25,085 nucleotides of DNA from QALR01 sp900552255 (GTDB lineage Bacteria > Bacillota > Clostridia > Oscillospirales > CAG-272): assembly GCA_048526005.1 (NCBI GenBank), contig DBFVEH010000012.1:1-25085 (forward strand), in the 5' to 3' direction. The position numbers were made by a program, and so were the translations under genes. Below the pieces are notes generated by a model, which was not told where the DNA came from, did not search any database, and was given only the letters and a program-made list of their open reading frames with translations. This document shows positions 1 to 6,284 of this stretch, one piece after another (within the stretch, counting starts at the first letter, position 1; each line of letters begins with the position of its first letter).

Positions 1-170
1 AAAGAGTCGTTGAGGTTTCGCCTCAAACTCCCATGCTTCTGCTGGGAAGTGCATACCCACGGCTCGAAAGGTGTTGCAGTGCTCGCGAGGCTCGCACAGG
101 CCACCATCCGCCGTGCGGGAAGTGATTGCCGCTGGGAAGTCTGCGCCCGCAGGCGCAAGGCGCGCGCCGT
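1..170. repeat. Structured GC-rich repeat, copy A (cut by window edge)
   Basis: The stretch shares blocks in the same order with 406-576: a small hairpin, then CTGCTGgGAAGTGcATACCCA at 38-58, CCGCCGTGCGG around 110, and an identical 28-base GC-rich block at 143-170 (matching 549-576) that contains the hairpin arms GCGCC/GGCGC. The first hairpin here is TTGAGG-TTTCG-CCTCAA at about 10-26. In copy B the same place holds CCGAGAC-TCCC-GTCTCGG, a different sequence with the same fold. No convincing gene lies here: open frames on both strands are low-complexity translations of the repeat. The left part of the element is outside the window. Confidence 0.75.
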
Positions 171-310
171 GTGAGCGCCCTCCGGCGCGATGCTTGCGAA
201 AGGGGCGGCGGTTGACGGATCACGCGAGCCCCGCGAGCGTGGATGCCGTCTTTCATAGCCGCCATCGAACCGCTGCCGGTTGCACAAACGGTCAAGCGGT
301 ACGCTTGCAG
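171..310. other. GC-rich spacer between repeat copies A and B, no gene
   Basis: This stretch separates the two repeat copies. It contains short inverted repeats, such as GCGCC-CTCC-GGCGC just after copy A and CAAGCG-GTA-CGCTTG near 292-306, and looks compositionally like the repeats. No start codon with a ribosome binding site and no recognisable protein family is visible on either strand. It could be a diverged part of the same element, but it does not align with copy B by eye. Confidence 0.4.
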
Positions 311-576
311 TTCTTTTGATGCTTTTCTTTCTGTAAAGAAAAGCATACGTTCTCTCCTTGCCAAAGGAGAAAGATATGTACTTTTCTCCGTAAAGAGAAA
401 AGTACCAAAAGATTTACCGAGACTCCCGTCTCGGACTCTCATCCATCTGCTGAGAAGTGTATACCCACGGCTCCCGACAGTTGTTTGCTCTCGCTTCGCT
501 CGGCAAGCCAACATTCGCCGTGCGGCAAATCTGCACGGCTGGAAGCCCGCGCCCGCAGGCGCAAGGCGCGCGCCGT
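311..576. repeat. Structured repeat, copy B (most complete copy)
   Basis: Four hairpins occur in series. The first is a perfect 12-bp stem at 319-330/335-346 with loop CTGT. The second is a perfect 11-bp stem at 378-388/395-405 with a six-base loop. The third is CCGAGAC-TCCC-GTCTCGG at 417-434. The fourth lies in the GC-rich 28-base block at 549-576. The segment 319-455 aligns with 24957-25085 at the other end of the window, and 406-576 aligns with copy A. The right boundary is sharp, because the sequence changes at 576 into the start of a P-loop NTPase gene read from the other strand. The class of element (MITE-like, REP-like or RNA-encoding) cannot be decided from this window. Confidence 0.8.
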
Positions 577-621
577 TTTGCCGACGCCCATCGTTCCGCC
601 CACCAGAATAAGACGCTTCAT
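574..621 (-). pseudogene. 5' stub of a P-loop NTPase gene, cut off by the repeat
   Basis: Reading leftward from ATG at 621, the first 16 codons give MKRLILVGGTMGVGKT, a textbook Walker A P-loop start as in small nucleotide-kinase-like ATPases. It is preceded by a strong AGGAGG ribosome binding site about 25 bp after the stop of the PF06541 gene, which fits a third gene of that operon. Straight after the GKT threonine the frame runs into repeat copy B and codes for arginine/alanine-rich, non-family sequence up to a stop near 439. The rest of the kinase is absent between 1 and 573. The gene is therefore most likely inactivated. The remaining part may lie to the left of this window, which would show an insertion rather than a deletion. 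Confidence 0.65.
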
Positions 622-645
622 TTTCTCCTCCTGTATCGGAACTGC

Positions 646-1458
646 TCATTTTTCCGTTTTGTCATGACTGTCTTTTTTCATATATTCACGAAGCTTTTCG
701 ACAAAACCGCTCTCCCGCAGGGACGGCACCTTCAATCCGGGAAAGGCCTTCAAAAAACGGATCTCTCTGTTTTTGAGGCTCATGCTGAAATCATGGTACT
801 TGACAAGAACACTTCGCCCCGCCTTTGCAAACGCGCTGTTCTCATGCGCCGCCGCTTTCTCGGTGAGCGCGTCCATATGAACGTCGATTCGGCGCTCAAG
901 CTCGTCATGGACGCGCCGCATCGTTTTGCTGAATCCAAAGCAGCTGCAAAGCGAGACGACCGCGTCCGCCGCATATATGACGGCAAGAATTCCGGCGATC
1001 AGATTCGTCCAAAACGGTGAAAGCATTCCCGTCAGCTTCATCAAAAGCGGTTGTACGAAGTACAAAACCAGCGTCACGCCTGCGCCGAACACCAAAAAAC
1101 CGCCGAGACAGATACGGCCGTTCAGATTGAACGGTCTGTCGCTGTAATCCCACCATCTTGCATGGAACAGCTTTTCCATCAGCCATGAGATAAAATATTC
1201 GATCGTACAGGCGATAAAGCCGGACAGGATAAAAATGACAAGCACACCGCCTATTCCGGGGATCTGATATCGGATATCGTCAAGAAGAAGAAAACATATG
1301 ACGGCGCCGATTCCGTAGATCGGACAGTATGGCCCGATGTAAAAGCCGCGGTTGATCACTCTGTGATATTTGATAAGGGAGCAAATGACCGTCTCATAAG
1401 CCCAGCCGATGATGCTGTACAGCATGAACCATAAAAATATCTCACTGATCTGCGTCAT
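646..1458 (-). CDS. PF06541-type putative ABC transporter permease, membrane protein
   Basis: A protein of about 270 residues with several hydrophobic segments: residues about 8-26, 45-60, 70-92, 117-137 and 152-172. Between the third and fourth lies RWWDYSDRPFNLNGRICL at residues 101-118, the hallmark of the PF06541 family named 'putative ABC-transporter type IV'. The family has no proven substrate. The C-terminal 100 residues are hydrophilic, charged and probably cytoplasmic. ATG at 1458 is preferred because AGGTG sits about 7 bases upstream; an in-frame GTG at 1464 is possible. The gene follows the nucleotidyltransferase by only 12 bases and is followed by the broken P-loop gene, so it looks like the middle gene of an operon driven from 2519. 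Family call is firm; transport role is unproven. Confidence 0.85.
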   Translation of the reverse strand: MTQISEIFLWFMLYSIIGWAYETVICSLIKYHRVINRGFYIGPYCPIYGIGAVICFLLLDDIRYQIPGIGGVLVIFILSGFIACTIEYFISWLMEKLFHARWWDYSDRPFNLNGRICLGGFLVFGAGVTLVLYFVQPLLMKLTGMLSPFWTNLIAGILAVIYAADAVVSLCSCFGFSKTMRRVHDELERRIDVHMDALTEKAAAHENSAFAKAGRSVLVKYHDFSMSLKNREIRFLKAFPGLKVPSLRESGFVEKLREYMKKDSHDKTEK

Positions 1459-1470
1459 TTCCACACCTGT

Positions 1471-2385
1471 TTATGCTTCGTTTTTCCAAAGACGGGCAGG
1501 ATAAACGCCCGCCGCCTTCTCCGCACGCATAAATGCGCGGAAAATCTCGCTGTCCGCACGGTTGGTAACGCCCTGCCACACAGCGTCAGAGGCGAGGATT
1601 TTCACATCGGCGCGGCCGGTATCGATCAGCTCCTGCACCTCGGAGGGTAGGAAAAATTCACATTTGGATAAATCCGCGCGATTCTCCTCCAAAAAGCGGA
1701 GGAACATCTCCTCCAAATGCTCGGTAAAGGACGGCGTAAAGCCGAAGCAGTTCATCGAAACCGTCGTATCCTCCGGAAGAATACACACGCTTCCGTCGTC
1801 AAATGTATTGATAATGGTGCCGTCTGCCCGCCGCTCGATTTTTTTATGCTCCTCGATACGCACAAGATAGCCCGCCTTATCCGCAAGACACACGCCGCGG
1901 GACACGCTGCCGTTTTCGCTCAGCGTATTTTTTACCTGATAGCCGACCATGCAGTAATGCGCCCGCTCTCCGTCGCGTGCTTCACGCAGAAAGGATGCAA
2001 GCTTTATAAAGGCGTCGCGTCCGTAGCAGTCGTCCGCATTCACAACGCCGAAGTTGTCGTCGATTCTGCCCGCCGACATGATGGCATGTCCCGTCCCGAA
2101 GGGCTTGGTTCTGCCCGCCGGCACCGTAAAGCCCGCGGGAAGCTCCTGCTTTTGATAGGCATACCGGATATCGATTCCGTTTTTGCGGAGCCTGCGTCCG
2201 AGTTTTTCCTCGAACAACTCCTCGTGCTCCTCTTTGATGATGATAATAAACTTGTCGAATCCGGCAAGCACGGCGTCATAGATTGTAAAATCCATGATAT
2301 ATTCGCCCTCGTCCGTGAGCGGCGTCAATTGTTTCATTCCTCCGAAGCGGCTCCCCATTCCCGCCGCCATAATCACAAGCGTCAT
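1471..2385 (-). CDS. Sugar/NDP nucleotidyltransferase family protein
   Basis: A 304-residue Rossmann-like nucleotidyltransferase. The N-terminal signature MAAGMGSRFGGMKQL (residues 6-20) binds the nucleoside triphosphate, GTGHA lies at 97-101, and the metal-binding NADD motif at 116-119 is typical of NDP-sugar pyrophosphorylases, which join a nucleotide to a phosphorylated sugar or choline-like substrate. The substrate cannot be read from the sequence. ATG at 2385 is chosen because AAGGAGC lies directly upstream; the frame extends 16 codons further, but those residues precede the family start and have no ribosome binding site. A strong promoter lies at 2491-2519 with a leader of about 98 bases. 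Downstream genes are a PF06541 membrane protein and a broken P-loop NTPase. The neighbourhood suggests a cell-envelope or surface-sugar role, which is inference. Confidence 0.85.
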   Translation of the reverse strand: MTLVIMAAGMGSRFGGMKQLTPLTDEGEYIMDFTIYDAVLAGFDKFIIIIKEEHEELFEEKLGRRLRKNGIDIRYAYQKQELPAGFTVPAGRTKPFGTGHAIMSAGRIDDNFGVVNADDCYGRDAFIKLASFLREARDGERAHYCMVGYQVKNTLSENGSVSRGVCLADKAGYLVRIEEHKKIERRADGTIINTFDDGSVCILPEDTTVSMNCFGFTPSFTEHLEEMFLRFLEENRADLSKCEFFLPSEVQELIDTGRADVKILASDAVWQGVTNRADSEIFRAFMRAEKAAGVYPARLWKNEA

Positions 2386-2490
2386 ACTATCCTGCTCCTT
2401 TTCGTCCTCATAAAGATTCCGCCGCTTCGCCAAAGAGCGGCATCTGATCCAATCGCAGCCAAAGCCGGCGCTCCGCTGCCGATATGAAAG

Positions 2491-2519
2491 ATTATAGCAT
2501 AAGAGCCTTTCTTTTTCAA
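2491..2519 (-). promoter_or_regulatory. SigmaA-type promoter of the nucleotidyltransferase operon
   Basis: On the minus strand TTGAAA (2519-2514), a 17-base spacer and a perfect TATAAT (2496-2491) form a strong promoter. Transcription would begin near 2483, leaving a leader of about 98 bases that contains a GCCGCT/AGCGGC hairpin at 2421-2441 and a nine-codon open frame at 2411-2382 ending in an ATGA overlap with the gene start. Confidence 0.8.
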
Positions 2520-2583
2520 CATCGGAATAGATTTTTTTAAAACGAATATATTGGAGATAGAATTCTTTTTTTCAGGGGGCATT

Positions 2584-3072
2584 ATGAAAAAACTGATTGC
2601 AGCCATCGTTTTATCCGCGCTTTGTCTGCTGCTTTTCTCCTGCGGCGGGACGCCGAGCATGTCGGAGCTTTTATCCTATCAGAAGGACGGCGCAGTATTT
2701 GAAGTCAAAATAAGCGACGGCGATGAGTTTTCTGCGAAAATCACACTCGGAGAAAAGGACACGGTCGAGCTTTGCGGCGATGACGAAACAGAGGGGATCC
2801 GCTTTGTGATAGGTGAAAACGAAGCGCTGATCGAATATGACGGAACATCGATGCCGCTTTCCTCCGCGGAAAAGCTGAAAGCGGCAAAATGGGGGTCTCT
2901 CTTCCGGCTTTCCAGCGGCTCGCTCTGGAAAATCAAGAGTGAAACCGTCGGCGGAATCGCCGTATACATATGCACCTGTGACGACATGACGCTCTACATC
3001 GACGCGGCGACGAAAATACCGCTGAAAATCATAAGCGGAGAAACCGTCATCGACGTTCTTTCCTGCCAATAA
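2584..3072 (+). CDS. Small lipoprotein of unknown function
   Basis: A 162-residue protein starting MKKLIAAIVLSALCLLLFSC, a lipoprotein signal peptide with lipobox LFSC, so cysteine 20 should be lipidated after cleavage by signal peptidase II. The mature part is rich in beta-prone and acidic residues and has no motif I recognise. ATG at 2584 is chosen because AGGGGGC lies just upstream and it gives a proper signal peptide; an earlier in-frame ATG at 2551 would bury the signal. It is transcribed divergently from the nucleotidyltransferase and ends in a terminator shared with the XRE gene, so it is probably monocistronic. Its build resembles the other lipoprotein of the window (9151-9696), but there is no clear sequence kinship beyond the signal peptide. 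Confidence 0.8.
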   Translation: MKKLIAAIVLSALCLLLFSCGGTPSMSELLSYQKDGAVFEVKISDGDEFSAKITLGEKDTVELCGDDETEGIRFVIGENEALIEYDGTSMPLSSAEKLKAAKWGSLFRLSSGSLWKIKSETVGGIAVYICTCDDMTLYIDAATKIPLKIISGETVIDVLSCQ

Positions 3073-3105
3073 AGCGCATTTTCAAGTATTCCATCCACTA
3101 TAAAA

Positions 3106-3152
3106 ATGGCCGGACGACAGAAGCGCATGCTTCCGTCACCCGGTCATTTTTT
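3106..3152. terminator. Bidirectional terminator between lipoprotein and XRE genes
   Basis: An imperfect stem of about 17 pairs with loop GCAT at 3125-3128 runs from 3106 to 3147. It is followed by six T on the plus strand (3147-3152) and by TTTTTA on the minus strand past 3106. The stop codon of the XRE gene (3144-3146) lies inside the stem, so the structure ends both converging genes. Confidence 0.75.
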
Positions 3153-3356
3153 CCATTCCCGACGGTCGGTTCTGCCCAAAATATAATCCACCGACGTATC
3201 GTACAAATTCGCAAGTCTTATCAAGATCTCCGTGGGGATATCGAGCTCTCCCCTTTCATAATTGCTGTAAACACGCTGACTGCAATTCAATATTTCCGCG
3301 ATTTCACGCTGCGTCAAATCGGCGTCCTCGCGCAGATCACGTATTCTCCTATACAT
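3144..3356 (-). CDS. Small XRE-family helix-turn-helix regulator
   Basis: A 70-residue protein that is essentially one HTH_3/Cro-C1 domain. The recognition helices span the stretch LTQREIAEILNCSQRVYSNYE (about residues 14-34), followed by the usual ELDIPTEILIRLANLYDTSVDYILG. No extra sensor or multimerisation domain is present, so it should act as a dimer through the HTH domain itself. It is transcribed away from the two-TM protein gene at 3488, and two near-identical 17-bp palindromes lie between the two starts. Repression of that promoter, and possibly of itself, is the natural reading but is inference. The ribosome binding site is moderate (GGGATAGGG before ATG at 3356). This segment looks more A+T-rich than its housekeeping neighbours. 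Confidence 0.85.
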   Translation of the reverse strand: MYRRIRDLREDADLTQREIAEILNCSQRVYSNYERGELDIPTEILIRLANLYDTSVDYILGRTDRREWKK

Positions 3357-3401
3357 TCCCTATCCCCGATCCGTTCTCTTTCTCTACATTGAATCTTATC
3401 A

Positions 3402-3447
3402 TAGCGGATAATCCGCTATTGACTTTTAGCGGATTATCCGCTAAAAT
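3402..3447 (+). promoter_or_regulatory. Promoter with two palindromic operators (probable XRE binding sites)
   Basis: Two perfect-arm palindromes, TAGCGGATAATCCGCTA at 3402-3418 and TAGCGGATTATCCGCTA at 3427-3443, differ only at the centre and are 25 bp apart centre to centre. The -35 box TTGACT (3419-3424) lies between them, and the second palindrome fills the 17-bp spacer up to the -10 box TAAAAT (3442-3447). A protein bound here would block RNA polymerase. The HTH protein encoded divergently at 3356 is the obvious candidate. Confidence 0.85.
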
Positions 3448-3487
3448 AGAGAAAACAGCTAAAAATCGCAGCGCCAAAGGAGAAGTC

Positions 3488-4192
3488 ATGCAAAACAAAG
3501 ATACGCTTGTTCTTCTAAAAAAAGTGACCCATGCCCAGCGCGATATCCAGCGGACAGACCGACTTCTCACTTGTCTTTATAAAATGGCGGACAGCAAGCA
3601 GGCTTTGACAAAACAAATCCCGAATGCGGAAAGATATCAAAATATCCGTACAGAAGAGCCTCTTTGGTTTATCGCGTTTGGGACTGTCATAAGCGCTTTT
3701 CTGCCTGCCCTGCTTGTCGTTTGGTCGTATTATTATATGCGTTTTGGATCGGTAGAATACATACAGATCCCGGGAATGATCGGAACAGCCGTCATCATCG
3801 CGTTCCTTTGCGGTTTTATCAGACTGTTTATCGCATTGTTTCGCAGTCTCGATACAAAGGCGGTCCCCTTAAAAAAATTCATTTCCGCCGCGGAATATAC
3901 AAAAAGCCTTACGCAAAATGCAGTTTGCCGGGCTCTCGATACGACGGAAATCCCGGAGCATTGCAGGGAACCCGATATCTTGTCTGCAATTTATGGATAT
4001 TTATCCCATCATAAAAATTCCACTCTTGAAAATGCACTTGCATCCTACAAGCTACAAGATCCGCCGGAAGTAAAACCGATAAAACCCGCTCCGGCTGTCA
4101 TTTACTTCTATCTGCGCAGGACAAGAAGAAATGCAGATCGGTTAATCAAGCTGTCCTGTCAGCCGACATCATTTCATCTTCACAAAAACTGA
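3488..4192 (+). CDS. Two-TM protein of unknown function under XRE operator control
   Basis: A 234-residue protein that I do not recognise. Residues 1-58 are hydrophilic and basic and may form a helical cytoplasmic region. Two transmembrane segments lie at about 60-83 and 95-117 with a short outer loop. The C-terminal half (118-234) is again hydrophilic and ends in a basic tail. ATG at 3488 is chosen because AAAGGAGA lies five bases upstream and the promoter with palindromes is at 3402-3447; the open frame extends back through that promoter and cannot be translated there. It is monocistronic, ending in a perfect-stem terminator at 4207-4254. A regulator next to a target membrane protein suggests a stress- or signal-responsive module, but the function is open. 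Confidence 0.75.
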   Translation: MQNKDTLVLLKKVTHAQRDIQRTDRLLTCLYKMADSKQALTKQIPNAERYQNIRTEEPLWFIAFGTVISAFLPALLVVWSYYYMRFGSVEYIQIPGMIGTAVIIAFLCGFIRLFIALFRSLDTKAVPLKKFISAAEYTKSLTQNAVCRALDTTEIPEHCREPDILSAIYGYLSHHKNSTLENALASYKLQDPPEVKPIKPAPAVIYFYLRRTRRNADRLIKLSCQPTSFHLHKN

Positions 4193-4206
4193 AATTTCTC
4201 AAAAAG

Positions 4207-4254
4207 AAAACGGATGCTTTTCCGTTATGGAAAAGCATCCGTTTTCGATTTTTT
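4207..4254. terminator. Bidirectional rho-independent terminator
   Basis: A perfect 17-bp stem (4207-4223 with 4229-4245) closes on loop GTTAT. A T-run follows on the plus strand (4249-4254), and CTTTTT follows on the minus strand below 4207. It ends both the two-TM protein gene and the converging clpX transcript. Confidence 0.92.
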
Positions 4255-4256
4255 AT

Positions 4257-5561
4257 TTAGGCCGGCTGAGAAAGCTCGTTTTCCGTTTTTTTCAGTCTGT
4301 ATTCCGGAGCGGCGTGCTCTGCGACGACCCTTTCGTCCACGACGACTGCCTCGATATCCGACATGGACGGCGCATCATACATGATCGGAAGCATGACCTC
4401 CTCCATGATGGCGCGCAGGCCGCGCGCGCCCGTTCCTCTCTCAATCGCAAGGTCCGCGATCTTAGCGACGGCAGCATCGGTGAACTCGATGTCGATCCCA
4501 TCAAGGCCAAACAATTTTTTATACTGCTTGATGACCGCGTTCTTCGGCTCTTTCAAGATCCGTGCAAGCGCCTCGCGGTCGAGATTCTCCAAGGAAACGA
4601 TGACCGGCAGACGGCCTACCAGCTCCGGGATCAGACCGTATTTCACGATATCATGTGCCGTGACCTTTTTTAAAATGCCGCCGTCCTTCTCCTTTTCCGC
4701 TTTCTTCTTGATCTCGCCGCCGAAGCCGATCGTCGAATTCCCCATCCTCTGCTCGATAATCTGTTCCAGTCCGTCGAATGCGCCGCCGCAGATAAAGAGG
4801 ATATTTTCCGTGTTGATTTGGATAAAATCCTGCCCGGGGTGCTTGCGTCCGCCCTGAGGCGGAACGTTGGAGACCGTGCCCTCCAAAATTTTGAGAAGCG
4901 CCTGCTGGACGCCCTCGCCGGACACATCGCGCGTGATCGAGCGGTTTTCGCTGCGCCGCGAGATCTTATCGATCTCGTCGATATAGATGATCCCCTTCTC
5001 CGCAAGCTCGATATCGTAATCCGCCGCCTGAATCAGCCGCAGCAGAATATTTTCGACGTCCTCGCCGACATAGCCTGCCTCCGTGAGCGTCGTGGCGTCG
5101 GCGATCGCAAACGGCACCTTCAAGGTCTTTGCCAGCGTCTGCGCAAGAAACGTCTTGCCGACGCCTGTCGGCCCCAGCAGGAGCACATTGCTCTTCTGGA
5201 TCTCAACGCCGTCGTCTTCCGTCTTTTTGCCGGAACCCTTTGTCTTTTTCTTTGACGCGATCCGCTTGTAATGATTGTATACGGCGACCGACAGAGCGAT
5301 TTTTGCCGAATCCTGTCCGATCACATATTCGTCGAGCACCGCCTTGATGTCCTTCGGACGAGGCAGCTCGGAAAGCTCCGGCACTGCCGAATTTTTCATC
5401 GAGCTTTCATAATCGTCGATGAGCTGGCTGCACGCGAACACGCAGTTATCGCATATATAGACGCCGCTCTGCGACGGAATCAGATAACTTACCTGATTTT
5501 CCGTCCGGCCGCAGAATGAACAGCGGTGTACGGCGCCGCTTCCCTTGTTATTTTCTGCCAT
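4257..5561 (-). CDS. clpX: ATP-dependent Clp protease ATP-binding subunit ClpX
   Basis: A 434-residue AAA+ unfoldase that recognises, unfolds and feeds substrates into the ClpP chamber in the cytoplasm. The N-terminal zinc-binding domain has cysteines 14, 17, 37 and 40 (CSFC and CDNC). Walker A is GPTGVGKT at 130-137, the pore loop is GYVG at 163-166, Walker B is IIYIDEIDK at 191-199, and RDVSGEGVQQALL follows at 211-223. Length fits the family (about 420). It starts 11 bases after the clpP stop and is the last gene of tig-clpP-clpX, ending at a strong terminator. The lon and engB genes that often follow in other Bacillota are not present here. No feature looks defective. Confidence 0.98.
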   Translation of the reverse strand: MAENNKGSGAVHRCSFCGRTENQVSYLIPSQSGVYICDNCVFACSQLIDDYESSMKNSAVPELSELPRPKDIKAVLDEYVIGQDSAKIALSVAVYNHYKRIASKKKTKGSGKKTEDDGVEIQKSNVLLLGPTGVGKTFLAQTLAKTLKVPFAIADATTLTEAGYVGEDVENILLRLIQAADYDIELAEKGIIYIDEIDKISRRSENRSITRDVSGEGVQQALLKILEGTVSNVPPQGGRKHPGQDFIQINTENILFICGGAFDGLEQIIEQRMGNSTIGFGGEIKKKAEKEKDGGILKKVTAHDIVKYGLIPELVGRLPVIVSLENLDREALARILKEPKNAVIKQYKKLFGLDGIDIEFTDAAVAKIADLAIERGTGARGLRAIMEEVMLPIMYDAPSMSDIEAVVVDERVVAEHAAPEYRLKKTENELSQPA

Positions 5562-5572
5562 AAATGTTCCCC

Positions 5573-6157
5573 TTATATTCTCTTGTCGATCACCTTGTCG
5601 ATGAGTCCGTATTCTCTCGCTTCCTCGGCGGACAGGAAATTGTCGCGGTCGGTATCTTTTGCAATCTGTTCGACGGATTTTCCGGTCTCCTTCGCCAAAA
5701 TCTCATTGAGCGTCTGGCGGATGCGGATGATTCTGTCCGCATGGATCTTGATGTCCGCCGCCTGCCCCTGCATGCCTCCCAGCGGCTGATGGATCATGAT
5801 CTCGCTGTTGGGAAGCGCCAAGCGCTTGCCGGGCGTTCCCGATGCAAGCAGAAACGCGCCCATGCTCGCCGCCATACCGATGCAGATGGTCGAAACGTCG
5901 CATTTGATATAGTTCATCGTATCGTAGATCGCCATACCGGCCGTGATCGAACCGCCCGGACTGTTGATATAAAGGCTGATATCCTTATCCGGATCCTGAG
6001 ATTCAAGGAAAAGAAGCTGTGCCACGACAAGAGACGCCGTGACGTCGTTCACCTCGTCGGCAAGAAATACGATCCTATCGTTGAGAAGTCTCGAATAAAT
6101 GTCGTACGAGCGCTCGCCACGGCTCGTCTGCTCCACAACCATTGGTACCAATGCCAT
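5573..6157 (-). CDS. clpP: ATP-dependent Clp protease proteolytic subunit ClpP
   Basis: A 194-residue serine peptidase that forms the tetradecameric chamber working with ClpX. The catalytic triad is visible: serine 98 in GMAASMGAFLL, histidine 123 in MIHQPLGG and aspartate 172 in DTDRDNFLS. The length is normal. ATG at 6157 has a strong AGGAGG upstream. The gene lies 127 bases downstream of tig and 11 upstream of clpX. A hairpin in the tig-clpP gap could tune how much of the tig transcript continues into clpPX. I see neither a CtsR-type heptad repeat nor a second clear promoter directly upstream. Confidence 0.98.
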   Translation of the reverse strand: MALVPMVVEQTSRGERSYDIYSRLLNDRIVFLADEVNDVTASLVVAQLLFLESQDPDKDISLYINSPGGSITAGMAIYDTMNYIKCDVSTICIGMAASMGAFLLASGTPGKRLALPNSEIMIHQPLGGMQGQAADIKIHADRIIRIRQTLNEILAKETGKSVEQIAKDTDRDNFLSAEEAREYGLIDKVIDKRI

Positions 6158-6246
6158 AATAACCTCCTATGCCGTCCTGCGGGACGGTTTCTCTCTCTGA
6201 ATTTAAAAGCTGCTCGCGGCAGTTCTTCCGCAAAGAAAATAATCAA

Positions 6247-6272
6247 ATTCGCAGGCGATAGCGTCTGCGAAT
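6247..6272 (-). other. Intercistronic hairpin between tig and clpP
   Basis: Arms ATTCGCAG (6247-6254) and CTGCGAAT (6265-6272) pair perfectly, with further partial pairing inside. On the minus strand the stem is followed by TTTGATTATTTTCTTT, a broken T-rich tract. It lies 12 bases past the tig stop. It could be a leaky terminator or an RNA-stabilising 3' structure that lowers clpPX expression relative to tig. Confidence 0.55.
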
Positions 6273-6284
6273 CGGATTGTCATA

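Noticed and set aside
439..621. A complete 60-residue protein beginning with a P-loop
   Set aside because: Only the first 16 codons look like a kinase. The rest is the translation of repeat copy B, so it is described as a gene stub.
23..1020. Several open frames across the repeat region on both strands (for example 23-649, 243-611 and 457-1020)
   Set aside because: They translate repeat sequence into arginine-, alanine- and proline-rich strings, lack good ribosome sites, and one runs antisense through the PF06541 gene.
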